A DNA stretch of 64,000 nt from Streptomyces sp. NBC_01294 (GCF_035917235.1 NZ_CP108423.1:5981501-6045500); one strand, 5' to 3'; positions 9,042-18,036 are shown, counted from the first letter of the stretch. Notes: generated by a model from the letters alone, not told the origin. Numbers and translations are program-made.

Positions 9042-12000
9042 TTACGCCTTGCGGAGGCGGAAGGTCAGGGACAGGGGCTCGTCCGTGAACGGGTCGCCGT
9101 ACGCCGCGTCGGCCGAGCCGTCCGCGAAGTCCGTGGCCAGGACCTCGTCCGCGATGAGCGTCGCGTGGTCCGTCAGGGCCGTGACGACCTCCGGGTCCGC
9201 GGAGGACCACCGCAGCGCGATCCGGTCCGCGACGTCCAGGCCGGAGTTCTTCCGGGCCTCCTGGATCAGGCGGATCGCGTCACGCGCCAGGCCCGCCAGC
9301 CGCAGCTCCGGGGTGATCTCCAGGTCCAGGGCGACCGTCGCGCCCGAGTCGGACGCCACCGACCAGCCCTCGCGCGGGGTCTCCGTGATGATGACCTCCT
9401 CCGGGGAGAGGGACACCTCCTCGCCGTTCACCGACACGACCGCGGTGCCCGAGCGCAGGGCCAGCGACAGCGCCGCCGCGTCGGCCGCGGCCACCGCCTT
9501 CGCCACGTCCTGGACGCCCTTGCCGAAGCGCTTGCCCAGCGCGCGGAAGTTCGCCTTCGCCGTGGTGTCCACCAGGGACCCGCCGACCTCGGAGAGCGAG
9601 GCCAGGGAGGAGACGTTCAGCTCCTCGGTGATCTGCGACCGCAGCTCGGGGGAGAGCGCGTCGAAGCCCACCGCGCCGACCAGGGCCCGGGAGAGCGGCT
9701 GGCGGGTCTTGACGCCCGACTCGGCGCGCGTGGCGCGGCCCAGCTCGACCAGGCGCCGGACCAGCAGCATCTGCTGGGACAGGGTCCGGTCCACCTGGGA
9801 CGCGTCCGCCACCGGCCACGTCGAGAGGTGCACCGACTCCGGGGCGTCCGGGGTGACCGGGACGATCATGTCCTGCCAGACCCGCTCCGTGATGAAGGGG
9901 GTCAGCGGGGCCATCAGGCGGGTGACCGTCTCGACCACGTCGTGCAGGGTGCGCAGCGCGGCCGCGTCGCCCTGCCAGAAGCGGCGGCGCGAGCGGCGGA
10001 CGTACCAGTTGGAGAGGTCGTCGACGAACGCGGAGAGGAGCTTGCCGGCGCGCTGGGTGTCGTACGACTCCATCGCCTCGGTGACCTCGCCGACCAGGGC
10101 GTGCAGCTCGGAGAGCAGCCAGCGGTCGAGGACCGTGCGGTCGGCCGGGGCCGGGTCGGCCGCGGACGGCGCCCAGCTCGACGTACGGGCGTACAGGGCC
10201 TGGAAGGCGACCGTGTTCCAGTACGTGAGGAGGGTCTTGCGGACGACCTCCTGGATCGTGCCGTGGCCGACGCGGCGCGCCGCCCACGGGGAGCCGCCGG
10301 CCGCCATGAACCAGCGCACCGCGTCCGCGCCGTGCTGGTCCATGAGCTGGATCGGCTCGAGGGTGTTGCCCAGGTGCTTGGACATCTTGCGGCCGTCCTC
10401 GGCGAGGATGTGGCCCAGGCAGACCACGTTCTCGTAGGAGGACTTGTCGAAGACGAGGGTGCCGACCGCCATCAGCGTGTAGAACCACCCGCGCGTCTGG
10501 TCGATGGCCTCCGAGATGAACTGCGCCGGGTAGCGCTTCTCGAAGATCTCCTTGTTCTTGTGCGGGTAGCCCCACTGCGCGAACGGCATCGAGCCCGAGT
10601 CGTACCAGGCGTCGATGACCTCGGGCACGCGGACGGCGGTCAGCTCGCAGCCCTCGGCCGTGCAGGGGAAGGTGACGTCGTCGATGTAGGGGCGGTGCGG
10701 GTCCAGGGCGGACTGGTCCGTCCCGGACAGCTCCGTCAGCTCCGCGCGCGAGCCGACGCAGGTGAGGTGGTTTTCCTCACACCGCCAGATCGGCAGCGGG
10801 GTGCCCCAGTAGCGGTTGCGGGACAGCGCCCAGTCGATGTTGTTGTTCAGCCAGTCGCCGAAGCGGCCCTGCTTGACGGAGTCCGGGAACCAGTTGGTCT
10901 TCTCGTTCTCCCGCAGCATCGCGTCCTTGACGGCGGTGGTGCGGATGTACCAGGACGGCTGCGCGTAGTAGAGCAGGGCCGTGTGGCAGCGCCAGCAGTG
11001 CGGGTAGCTGTGCTCGTAGGCGATGTGCTTGAAGAGCAGGCCGCGCGCGTCGAGGTCGGCGGTCAGCTTCTCGTCGGCCTTCTTGAAGAAGATGCCGCCG
11101 ACCAGCGGGACCTCCTCCTCGAAGGTGCCGTCGGGGCGGACCGGGTTCACGACGGGCAGGCCGTACGCGCGGCAGACCGCGAGGTCGTCGGCGCCGAAGG
11201 CGGGGGACTGGTGGACCAGACCGGTGCCGTCCTCGGTCGTGACGTACTCGGCGTTCACGACGTAGTGGGCCTCGGCCGGGAATTCCACGAGCTCGAAGGG
11301 GCGCTGGTAGGTCCAGCGCTCCATCTCCTTGCCCGTGAAGGTCTCGCCGGTGGCCTCCCAGCCCTCGCCGAGGGACTTCTCCAGCAGCGGCTGGGCGACG
11401 ACCAGCTTCTCCTCGCCGTTGGTGGCCACGACGTACGTGACCTCCGGGTGCGCGGCCACGGCGGTGTTGGAGACCAGGGTCCAGGGGGTCGTCGTCCAGA
11501 CCAGCAGCGCGGCCTGGCCGGCCAGCGGGCCGGAGGTCAGCGGGAAGCGGACGAAGACCGAGGGGTCGACGACCGTCTCGTAGCCCTGGGCCAGCTCGTG
11601 GTCGGAGAGGCCGGTGCCGCAGCGCGGGCACCAGGGGGCGACGCGGTGGTCCTGGGTGAGCAGACCCTTGTTGAAGATCTCCTTCAGCGACCACCACACG
11701 GACTCGACGTACTCGGGGTCCATGGTCCGGTAGGCGTCGTCCAGGTCGACCCAGTAGCCCATCCGGGTCGTGAGCTCGGTGAACGCGTCGGTGTGGCGGG
11801 TCACGGACTCGCGGCACTTGGCGTTGAACTCGGCGATGCCGTACGCCTCGATGTCCTGCTTGCCGTTGAAGCCCAGTTCCTTCTCGACGGCGAGCTCGAC
11901 GGGCAGGCCGTGGCAGTCCCAGCCGGCCTTGCGGGCCACGTGGTAGCCGCGCATGGTGCGGAACCGGGGGAAGACGTCCTTGAAGACGCGGGCCTCGATG

Positions 12001-12188
12001 TGGTGCGCGCCGGGCATGCCGTTCGCGGTGGGCGGGCCCTCGTAGAAGACCCACTCGGGGCGGCCCTCGGACTGCTCCAGGGTCGTGGCGAAGGTCTTGC
12101 TCTCGCGCCAGAAGTCGAGGACCGCGTGCTCGAGGGCAGGCAGGTCGACCTGGGCGGGTACCGGGCGGTACTGCGGCGGTGTGGTCAT
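9042..12188 (-). CDS. ileS: Isoleucyl-tRNA synthetase with GXHH-type signature
   Basis: Class I synthetase that charges tRNA-Ile. The ATG at 12188 (MTTPPQYRPV) is chosen over an open frame that continues upstream because that upstream part lies inside the T-box leader. The product has 1048 residues, the size of the eukaryotic-like type 2 IleRS. The first signature, normally HIGH (HXGH), reads GAHH at residues 60-63. The second is a clear KMSKH (in GRKMSKHLGNT). The editing domain and anticodon-binding domain follow, and paired Cys motifs such as CPRCG and CWRC are visible. A swapped GXHH signature has been described in some type 2 IleRS enzymes, associated with very strong mupirocin resistance; that property is only inferred here. 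Confidence 0.97.
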   Translation of the reverse strand: MTTPPQYRPVPAQVDLPALEHAVLDFWRESKTFATTLEQSEGRPEWVFYEGPPTANGMPGAHHIEARVFKDVFPRFRTMRGYHVARKAGWDCHGLPVELAVEKELGFNGKQDIEAYGIAEFNAKCRESVTRHTDAFTELTTRMGYWVDLDDAYRTMDPEYVESVWWSLKEIFNKGLLTQDHRVAPWCPRCGTGLSDHELAQGYETVVDPSVFVRFPLTSGPLAGQAALLVWTTTPWTLVSNTAVAAHPEVTYVVATNGEEKLVVAQPLLEKSLGEGWEATGETFTGKEMERWTYQRPFELVEFPAEAHYVVNAEYVTTEDGTGLVHQSPAFGADDLAVCRAYGLPVVNPVRPDGTFEEEVPLVGGIFFKKADEKLTADLDARGLLFKHIAYEHSYPHCWRCHTALLYYAQPSWYIRTTAVKDAMLRENEKTNWFPDSVKQGRFGDWLNNNIDWALSRNRYWGTPLPIWRCEENHLTCVGSRAELTELSGTDQSALDPHRPYIDDVTFPCTAEGCELTAVRVPEVIDAWYDSGSMPFAQWGYPHKNKEIFEKRYPAQFISEAIDQTRGWFYTLMAVGTLVFDKSSYENVVCLGHILAEDGRKMSKHLGNTLEPIQLMDQHGADAVRWFMAAGGSPWAARRVGHGTIQEVVRKTLLTYWNTVAFQALYARTSSWAPSAADPAPADRTVLDRWLLSELHALVGEVTEAMESYDTQRAGKLLSAFVDDLSNWYVRRSRRRFWQGDAAALRTLHDVVETVTRLMAPLTPFITERVWQDMIVPVTPDAPESVHLSTWPVADASQVDRTLSQQMLLVRRLVELGRATRAESGVKTRQPLSRALVGAVGFDALSPELRSQITEELNVSSLASLSEVGGSLVDTTAKANFRALGKRFGKGVQDVAKAVAAADAAALSLALRSGTAVVSVNGEEVSLSPEEVIITETPREGWSVASDSGATVALDLEITPELRLAGLARDAIRLIQEARKNSGLDVADRIALRWSSADPEVVTALTDHATLIADEVLATDFADGSADAAYGDPFTDEPLSLTFRLRKA

Positions 12189-12202
12189 GAGGCTGAACTC
12201 TT

Positions 12203-12479
12203 CCTCCGGCGGGGTGTCACTTCCGTCCGGAGGGACGAGAGCCGACTGCTGCTCCCGCGGTACCACCCTCCTTGGCCGCCGGACGGAATCCCGGTGGCCC
12301 CCTCATTGGGGTGCGAAGCCGGTTCTACTCGCCGTACGGGATCCGGGCGGGATCCGTACGGCTTTCTTCCGGCGGCTCAGGGGTGATCCTTCACATCGCG
12401 CTCGCCCCCGGGCTCTCACCGTCCCCGGGTCGCTCCTGGCTGCGTCCGACGCTACTCGTCCCCGTCCATGCCTTTCGCT
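12203..12479 (-). promoter_or_regulatory. T-box leader controlling ileS (translational type)
   Basis: The RNA upstream of ileS carries the T-box core AGGGTGGTACCGCG (12269 to 12256), whose UGGU pairs with the free acceptor end of uncharged tRNA. The AGGG of the core can pair with a downstream CCCU (antisequestrator). The alternative is CCUCCGG (12233-12227) pairing perfectly over 7 bp with CCGGAGG (12209-12203), which contains the ileS Shine-Dalgarno sequence. This is the layout of actinobacterial translational T-boxes. A candidate Ile specifier codon AUC lies at 12387-12385. The 5' limit rests on the putative -10 box at 12491-12486. Confidence 0.9.
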
Positions 12480-12485
12480 GGGCCC

Positions 12486-12491
12486 AGTGTA
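12486..12491 (-). promoter_or_regulatory. Putative -10 box for the ileS leader
   Basis: TACACT on the - strand (12491 to 12486) fits TANNNT and would place transcription start near 12479, just ahead of the first recognisable T-box helices. No convincing -35 box is seen. The rest of the gap up to 12824 shows nothing else recognisable. Confidence 0.35.
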
Positions 12492-12824
12492 CGGGCCGAG
12501 GGGGCGCGCGGCAGACCGGTTTACGGGGGCCCGTGCGCGGCTCGCGGGCCCGGCGTGGCGGGGGTGTTCCCGGGGGCGCGGCCGGGGGGTGAGGAGGGGT
12601 GCGGCCGGGGCACGGGACGGGTCCGCGGGTGACCCGAATGGGCCTGACGCGCCGGTCCGGACGCGGGTGGGGCGGGAGTGGCGGATTACCGGGCCTCCGG
12701 ATGGGCACAACGGATGCAGGTTGACCTCGATGGATGCGTGCCCCGTTGCCGCGGGGCTGGAGTCGATTTATCGTTCCGGCACGATTCGCGAGCAATGATC
12801 ACAGTATGTGAAGGGGCCGCGGCC

Positions 12825-13622
12825 ATGGTGGCGAAGAAGACCGCCGGGAGTACTGCCAAGAAGGCTGTCGGGAAGGCGGCGGTCTCCGAGGACGCGGCTC
12901 CCGCCGAGAAGGCGGCCGCCGCCCGGAAGACCGCTGCCGCGGACAGGGCCCCGGTCGACAGGGCTCCGGCAAAGAAGGCTCCGGCCCGGAAGGCCGCGGC
13001 CGGCAAGGCCCCGGCCGAGAAGGCGACCGCCGTCGCGAAGACGACCGCCGTCGGGAAGCGGACGGCCACGGCCAAGAAGGCCGGGGCCGAGGGGGCGGCG
13101 CACGCCGCGAAGGAGACGGGAGTCCGGAAAGTGGTTGCCAAGAAGAGCACCGGTACGGCGAGGAAGGCGGCCGAGGCCGCCACGAGCGGGCTGCCCAAGA
13201 CACGGGCCACGGCGGCCCTGAGCCCCGGCGAGCTGGCCGTACGGCCCGGGGAGGACCCCTGGACCGCCAAGGAGGTCGAGGACGCCCGTACGGAGCTGCT
13301 GTCGGAGGTGCTGCGGCTGCGCGCCGAGCTCGACGCCTCCGAGGTGGCCATCTCGGGCCTGATGCGGGACTCGGGCGACGGCGCGGGCGACGACCAGGCC
13401 GACACCGGCACAAAGAACATCACCCGGGAGTCCGAGCTGGCGCTCGCGGCGAACGCCAGCTCGATGCTGGAGCAGTCCGAGCGGGCCCTGGAACGGCTGG
13501 AGGCGGGCACGTACGGGCTCTGCGAGAACTGCGGGAAGCCGATCGGCAAGGCCAGGATGCAGGCCTTCCCGAGGGCCACGCTGTGCGTGGACTGCAAGCA
13601 GAAGCAGGAGCGGCGGCACTAG
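12825..13622 (+). CDS. TraR/DksA-type zinc-finger protein with Lys/Ala-rich N-terminus
   Basis: Two-part protein of 265 residues. The first 125 or so residues are rich in Lys and Ala with AKK and AEKA-type repeats, resembling histone H1-like or HU C-terminal tails and probably binding nucleic acid. The C-terminal third has a short coiled coil followed by a four-cysteine finger (CENCGKPI ... CVDCK) of the DksA/TraR family, whose members bind in the RNA polymerase secondary channel. Whether this protein binds RNA polymerase, DNA or both cannot be told. The ATG at 12825 has AGGGG 8 bases upstream; an ATG at 12795 is an alternative. It diverges from ileS and is followed by lspA. Confidence 0.8.
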   Translation: MVAKKTAGSTAKKAVGKAAVSEDAAPAEKAAAARKTAAADRAPVDRAPAKKAPARKAAAGKAPAEKATAVAKTTAVGKRTATAKKAGAEGAAHAAKETGVRKVVAKKSTGTARKAAEAATSGLPKTRATAALSPGELAVRPGEDPWTAKEVEDARTELLSEVLRLRAELDASEVAISGLMRDSGDGAGDDQADTGTKNITRESELALAANASSMLEQSERALERLEAGTYGLCENCGKPIGKARMQAFPRATLCVDCKQKQERRH

Positions 13623-13638
13623 CCGGGCGCGGAGAGGC

Positions 13639-13682
13639 CACGGCGAGGGCACGGCGAGGGCACGGCTAGAGCACAGAGAGGG
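13639..13682. repeat. 11-bp tandem repeat
   Basis: Four 11-base units starting CAC (13639-13649, 13650-13660, 13661-13671 and 13672-13682). The first two are identical (CACGGCGAGGG) and the last two degenerate. They lie between the DksA-type gene and lspA. Confidence 0.7.
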
Positions 13683-13718
13683 CACGAGGTGGGAGGTGGG
13701 GCAGGCGGTGTGCGGGGG

Positions 13719-13747
13719 CCCTGACGTACCCTCGTGTCTCGTCAGGG
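13719..13747 (+). promoter_or_regulatory. Inverted repeat upstream of lspA
   Basis: CCCTGACG (13719-13726) and its exact complement CGTCAGGG (13740-13747) flank a 13-base spacer that begins with TACCCT, a possible -10 box. It ends 40 bases before the lspA start. It may be an operator or a leader hairpin. Confidence 0.4.
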
Positions 13748-13787
13748 TCCAGGAGGAGCCTGGTTCGAGCTAGTTCGAGGGACTCAC

Positions 13788-14348
13788 GTGGCAGAGGCGG
13801 AGCGCATCATCGGTACGCCGGAGGTCGGGGACGACGCCCAGCCGGAGTCCGTCGTGCCCAAGGGGCACCGGCGGATCGTCGCGCTGCTCGTCGTGGCGTT
13901 GCTCGCCTACGTGCTGGACCTCGGCACCAAGATGCTGGTCGTGGCGAAGCTGGAGCACCAGCCGCCGATCGAGATCATCGGTGACCTGCTGAAGTTCGAG
14001 GCGGTCCGCAACCCGGGCGCGGCCTTCGGCTTCGGCGAGGCCTTCACCATCATCTTCACCTGCATCGCGGCCTCCGTGATCGTGGTGATCGTGCGGCTGG
14101 CCCGCAAGCTCTACAGCCTGCCGTGGGCGATCGCGCTGGGCCTGCTGCTGGGCGGTGCGCTGGGCAACCTGACCGACCGGATCTTCCGTTCGCCGGGTGT
14201 GTTCCGGGGCGCGGTCGTCGACTTCATCGCGCCGGCCCATTTCGCCGTCTTCAACCTCGCCGACTCGGCGATCGTGTGCGGCGGCATCCTCATCGTGCTC
14301 CTGTCCTTCAAGGGCCTGGACCCGGACGGCACCGTCCACAAGGACTGA
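13788..14348 (+). CDS. lspA: LspA, lipoprotein signal peptidase (signal peptidase II)
   Basis: Inner-membrane aspartic protease that removes the signal peptide from diacylated prolipoproteins. The GTG at 13788 ([13 protein letters not shown]) has GAGG 7 bases upstream, giving 186 residues. A 40-residue hydrophilic N-terminal extension precedes four membrane segments. The conserved [20 protein letters not shown] and VVDF regions and the FNLADS motif are present; the two catalytic aspartates are those in VVDF and NLADS. Its partner enzyme Lgt is encoded at 53342. The RluD-type gene follows 41 bases later. Confidence 0.95.
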   Translation: MAEAERIIGTPEVGDDAQPESVVPKGHRRIVALLVVALLAYVLDLGTKMLVVAKLEHQPPIEIIGDLLKFEAVRNPGAAFGFGEAFTIIFTCIAASVIVVIVRLARKLYSLPWAIALGLLLGGALGNLTDRIFRSPGVFRGAVVDFIAPAHFAVFNLADSAIVCGGILIVLLSFKGLDPDGTVHKD

Positions 14349-14389
14349 TCGCGGGACGGTACGACCGTCGAGTCCTGCATACTCGACGG

Positions 14390-15331
14390 GTGAGTACGAT
14401 TCCCGAGATCCGCACCCTGCCCGTTCCCGATGGCCTCGAGGGCGAGCGCGTCGACGCCGCCATCGCCCGTATGTTCGGTTTCTCCCGGACGAAGGCGGCC
14501 GATCTCGCGGCCGCGGGGAAGGTGTCGGTCGACGGCAGTGTCGTCGGGAAGTCCGAGCGTGTACACGGTGGCGCCTGGCTCGAAGTCGAGATGCCCGAGC
14601 CGCCACGACCGGTCGAGGTCGTCGCCGAGCCCGTCCCCGGCATGGAGATCGTCCATGACGACGACGACATCGTCGTCATCATGAAGCCGGTGGGCGTCGC
14701 CGCCCACCCGAGCCCCGGCTGGACCGGCACCACCGTCATCGGCGGTCTCGCCGCGGCGGGATACCGCATCTCCACCTCCGGCGCGTCCGAGCGCCAGGGC
14801 ATCGTGCACCGCCTCGACGTCGGCACGTCCGGCCTGATGGCCGTCGCGAAGTCGGAGCGCGCGTACACCTCGCTGAAGAACCAGTTCCGCGAGCGGATCG
14901 TGGACAAGCGCTACCACGCGCTGGTGCAGGGCCACCCGGACCCGATGAGCGGCACGATCGACGCGCCGATCGGCCGCCACCCGAGCGCGGACTACAAGTG
15001 GGCCGTGACGCAGGACGGCAAGGACTCGGTCACCCACTACGACCTGATCGAGGCCTTCCGCGCCGCCTCGCTGCTGGACATCAAGCTGGAGACCGGGCGT
15101 ACGCACCAGATCCGCGTGCACATGTCCGCGCACCGGCACCCCTGCGTCGGCGACCTGACCTACGGCGCCGACCCGACCGTCGCGAAGCGGCTCGGCCTCA
15201 CCCGGCAGTGGCTGCACGCGGTGCGGCTCGGCTTCGAGCACCCGTCCGACGGGCAGTGGGTGGAGTTCGAGAGCACCTACCCGGCGGACCTCCAGCACGC
15301 GCTGGACGTCATCCGGGCGGAGAGCGAGTGA
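14390..15331 (+). CDS. RluD/RluA-family 23S rRNA pseudouridine synthase
   Basis: RNA pseudouridine synthase of 313 residues. It has an N-terminal S4 RNA-binding domain (about residues 12-75, with [17 protein letters not shown]) and a catalytic domain with the [11 protein letters not shown] motif, whose Asp attacks the uridine. Later motifs [12 protein letters not shown] and CVGDLTYG are typical of the RluA/RluD group. It lies next to lspA, a common bacterial arrangement. The GTG start at 14390 is preceded by a GC-rich spacer without a clear Shine-Dalgarno sequence. Its stop overlaps the start of the next gene (GTGA). Confidence 0.92.
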   Translation: MSTIPEIRTLPVPDGLEGERVDAAIARMFGFSRTKAADLAAAGKVSVDGSVVGKSERVHGGAWLEVEMPEPPRPVEVVAEPVPGMEIVHDDDDIVVIMKPVGVAAHPSPGWTGTTVIGGLAAAGYRISTSGASERQGIVHRLDVGTSGLMAVAKSERAYTSLKNQFRERIVDKRYHALVQGHPDPMSGTIDAPIGRHPSADYKWAVTQDGKDSVTHYDLIEAFRAASLLDIKLETGRTHQIRVHMSAHRHPCVGDLTYGADPTVAKRLGLTRQWLHAVRLGFEHPSDGQWVEFESTYPADLQHALDVIRAESE

Positions 15332-15804
15332 CCGCCGTCGGGTTCGAGGTACGGGTCGCCGACTCCGAGGCCGACAGGGCGGCGTGCTTCGCCGTACGGC
15401 ACGAGGTGTTCGTGGTCGAGCAGTGCGTGCCGGAATCGATCGAGTACGACGCGTACGACGCGGGCGCGGTCCACGTGCTGGCCGTGGGAGCGGACGGGGC
15501 GGCGCTGGGCACGGGCCGGCTGCTGCACGGCGCCGCCGCACTGGGCAAGATCGGGCCCGGGGCCGTCGGCGTCGGCTCGCTCGGGCGCCTCGCCGTCGCC
15601 AAGGCCGCGCGCGGGCTGGGCGTGGGCGTCGCGCTGGTGCGGGCGATCGAGGCCGAGGGGGTCCGGCTCGGCCTGACGGCCGTGGACCTGGGCGCGCAGA
15701 CGCATGCGCTCGGCTTCTACGAGCGGCTCGGGTACGTGGCCTACGGCCCGGAGTTCGAGGACGCGGGCATCCCGCACCGAGCCATGCGACGCCCCCTGCC
15801 GTAG
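15328..15804 (+). CDS. GNAT-family N-acetyltransferase
   Basis: Acetyl-CoA-dependent N-acetyltransferase of 158 residues. The N-terminus [19 protein letters not shown] resembles the ElaA/YjcF subgroup. The acetyl-CoA binding region is at about residues 85-110 ([17 protein letters not shown]), followed by the C-terminal motif [16 protein letters not shown] and a terminal IPHRAM. Its GTG start overlaps the RluD-type stop by four bases, suggesting translational coupling. The substrate is unknown. Confidence 0.85.
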   Translation: MTAVGFEVRVADSEADRAACFAVRHEVFVVEQCVPESIEYDAYDAGAVHVLAVGADGAALGTGRLLHGAAALGKIGPGAVGVGSLGRLAVAKAARGLGVGVALVRAIEAEGVRLGLTAVDLGAQTHALGFYERLGYVAYGPEFEDAGIPHRAMRRPLP

Positions 15805-15814
15805 CCCTGCCATC

Positions 15815-15843
15815 CAGCCCCGCCGGCTTTTGAGGCGCGGGCG
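15815..15843. repeat. Single inverted copy of the dispersed repeat
   Basis: Reads CAGCCCCGCCGGC, then TTTTGAGGCGCGGG, the reverse orientation of the element arrayed at 8711-8960. It lies in the gap between the GNAT and antiporter genes. Confidence 0.7.
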
Positions 15844-15935
15844 CGGAGCGCCGTAGGGGTTCGGGTGCAGCCCGACACGGAGGTGCAGGCCCGTCACCGC
15901 CCGAGCCAAGCGCAGCGGACTGGCAGGGTGGGGGA

Positions 15936-17528
15936 GTGGATCAGCTTGCTCTGCTGTTCGTGCTCCTGCTCGGGGCCGTGGTCACGGTGCCGCTCGGGGA
16001 TCGGCTGGGACTGCCCGCGCCCGTGCTCATGACCATCGGCGGGGTGATCCTCGCGCTGGTCCCGGCCGTGCCGAACGTCGAGGTCCCGCCCGAGTTCATC
16101 CTGCCGCTGGTGCTGCCCCCGCTGCTGTACGCCTCCGTGCAGCGCACCTCCTGGCGGCAGTTCGCCGCCAACGTCCGGCCCATCCTCCTGCTGGCCGTGG
16201 CCCTGGTGTTCGTGACGACCGCCGCCGTGGCCGCCGTCGCCAACGCCGTCGTGCCCGGGCTGCCGATCGCCGCGGCCGTCGCGCTCGGCGCGCTCGTCGC
16301 CCCGCCCGATCCGGTCGCGGCCACCGCCGTCGCCGGATCGCTCGGGCTGCCCCGCCGGATGATCTCGATCCTGGAGGGCGAGGGGCTCTTCAATGACGTG
16401 ACGGCGATCGTGCTCTATCACGTGGCCGTCGCCGCGGTCGTCAGCGGCAGTTTCTCCTGGCCGGACGCGCTCGGGGAGTTCGTGCTCTCGGCCGTGGTGG
16501 CCGTGGCCGTGGGCCTCGCGCTCGGCTGGATCACCCACCGGCTGATGGGACGGCTCGGTGACGCCACGCTGCAGATCGGGCTGACGCTGCTGGTGCCGTT
16601 TGTGGCCTACGTGGTCGCGGAGGAGCTCCAGGGGTCGGGGGTGCTGGCCGTGCTGACGACGGCCCTGTTCCTGGCCGAGTACGCCTCCGACGCCGACGAC
16701 GTGCTGGGGCGCCTCGCCGGGCACACCTTCTGGGAAGTCGTCGACATGCTTGTCACCGGGGTGGCCTTCGGGCTGATCGGGCTGGAGCTGCACAACGTCT
16801 TCGGGACGGCGGAGGGCCGCGCGTGGGAGATGGCCGGATGGGCGGCCGTCGTGGTCGCGGTGGTGGTCGGCGTACGGCTGGCGTGGCTGCTGCCGGCCGG
16901 CTGGCTCGCCAAGAAGCTGCACCGGCGGCGCGACTACGACGAGGAGATCCCGCTGAGCTGGCGGGAGAGCGTGGTGATGTGGTGGGCCGGGATGCGGGGG
17001 GTGGCCTCGGTGGCCCTGGCGCTGGCGATTCCCCTGCGGACGGATGCCGGTGAGCCCTTCCCGGGGCGGGACCAGATCATTTTCATCGCGTTCGCGGTGA
17101 TCATGGCGACCCTGGTGTGCCAGGGGCTGACCCTGCCGTGGCTGGTGCGGCGGCTGGGGGTGGAGGCCGACACGGACGCCGGGCGGGACGCCGAGCGGCG
17201 GCTGGCGATCCGCGCCGCCCAGGCCGCGAAGCGGCGGCTGAAGGAGATCGAGCAGGCCGAGGACCTGGCGGAGGACCTGGTCGAGCAACTGCACCGGCGG
17301 GCGTACGACGTGGGGGCCAGGATCAGCCCCGACATGGTGGACGAGGAACGGCGCGAGGCGTACGCGCAGCGGGTGCAGCGGCTCCACGACATCCAGCGGA
17401 TCCAGCGGGAGATGATGTCGGCCGCCCGCCACGAGGTGCTGGCCGCCCGCAGCGAACCCGGCTCCGACCCGGAGATCGTGGACCGGGTGCTGCGGCACCT
17501 CGACGTACGGAGCCTGCGCTCGCCCTAG
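15936..17528 (+). CDS. Na+/H+ antiporter, CPA1 (NhaP/YjcE) family
   Basis: Cation/proton exchanger of 530 residues with about 12 membrane segments in the first 410 residues. The CPA1 ion-site region is visible: ALVAPPDPVAATAV (paired Asp in transmembrane segment 5) and EGEGLFNDVTAIVL, together with MWWAGMRGVASVALALAIP further on. The remaining 120 residues form a charged helical cytoplasmic tail (RRLAIRAAQAAKRRLKEIEQ), probably regulatory. The start is a GTG after GGGGGA. It ends tail-to-tail with the SRPBCC gene, and the two stop codons overlap. Confidence 0.9.
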   Translation: MDQLALLFVLLLGAVVTVPLGDRLGLPAPVLMTIGGVILALVPAVPNVEVPPEFILPLVLPPLLYASVQRTSWRQFAANVRPILLLAVALVFVTTAAVAAVANAVVPGLPIAAAVALGALVAPPDPVAATAVAGSLGLPRRMISILEGEGLFNDVTAIVLYHVAVAAVVSGSFSWPDALGEFVLSAVVAVAVGLALGWITHRLMGRLGDATLQIGLTLLVPFVAYVVAEELQGSGVLAVLTTALFLAEYASDADDVLGRLAGHTFWEVVDMLVTGVAFGLIGLELHNVFGTAEGRAWEMAGWAAVVVAVVVGVRLAWLLPAGWLAKKLHRRRDYDEEIPLSWRESVVMWWAGMRGVASVALALAIPLRTDAGEPFPGRDQIIFIAFAVIMATLVCQGLTLPWLVRRLGVEADTDAGRDAERRLAIRAAQAAKRRLKEIEQAEDLAEDLVEQLHRRAYDVGARISPDMVDEERREAYAQRVQRLHDIQRIQREMMSAARHEVLAARSEPGSDPEIVDRVLRHLDVRSLRSP

Positions 17529-18019
17529 GAGGCGAGACGCTCCAGGGCGAGGAGGAAGCGGACGTACGGGGACCAGCGGGCGCGGCGGGCGACCGTGCCC
17601 GTGCAGGCGCGTTCGGCGCGGTCCAGGCTGTCCTCCAGGCAGGCGTCGTGCACCGGGCGCCAGGCCAGCGGCCAGGTGACGCGGGCCAGGCCGCTGGTGG
17701 ACATCGCGAGGGTGTGGCGCAGCACGGTGCGCTCGGCGTCGACGGGCAGGACGGCGAACTCGTGGAAGCCGTGGAAGCCGCGCGGCCCGGTGAAGGTGAA
17801 GCGGACCCAGGTGCCGGGCACGTACGAGGCCACCGTGTACCGGACCGGCCCGTGGCCGCCCACCGCGCCGACCGACAGCGGACGGTCGAACTCCATCGGC
17901 TCCCACACGCGGCCCGGCCACAGTCGGTCGGCGTCCCCGGCGGACAGCGTGTCGACGAGTGCGCCCACCTCGCTCGCCTTTGCCGCCAGCAGCCGTTCGT
18001 GCACGTTGTAGACGCCCAT
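17525..18019 (-). CDS. SRPBCC-family protein
   Basis: Small protein of 164 residues with the look of the START/Bet v1-like SRPBCC ligand-binding fold: an N-terminal helix (MGVYNVHERLLAAKASEVGA), a central YTVASYVPGTWVRFTFTGPR beta region, and HEFAVLPVDAERTVLRHTL. The start ATG at 18019 has AGGGGAGGG upstream. It diverges from a TetR regulator with a palindromic operator between them (18037-18060), so it is probably the regulator's target and may bind or process the inducer. The ligand is unknown. Confidence 0.75.
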   Translation of the reverse strand: MGVYNVHERLLAAKASEVGALVDTLSAGDADRLWPGRVWEPMEFDRPLSVGAVGGHGPVRYTVASYVPGTWVRFTFTGPRGFHGFHEFAVLPVDAERTVLRHTLAMSTSGLARVTWPLAWRPVHDACLEDSLDRAERACTGTVARRARWSPYVRFLLALERLAS

Positions 18020-18036
18020 GCGCCCTCCCCTTCGCG

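Noticed and set aside
9165..12386. Open frame of over 1000 codons on the + strand opposite ileS
   Set aside because: It is a mirror of ileS codon bias in GC-rich DNA. The product is low-complexity Arg/Gly/Val/Ala sequence without domains, while the - strand encodes a complete IleRS.
12678..12824. Upstream extension of the DksA-type gene
   Set aside because: The added residues have no lysine-rich pattern and no ribosome binding site. The ATG at 12825 has AGGGG at good spacing and begins the conserved-looking sequence.
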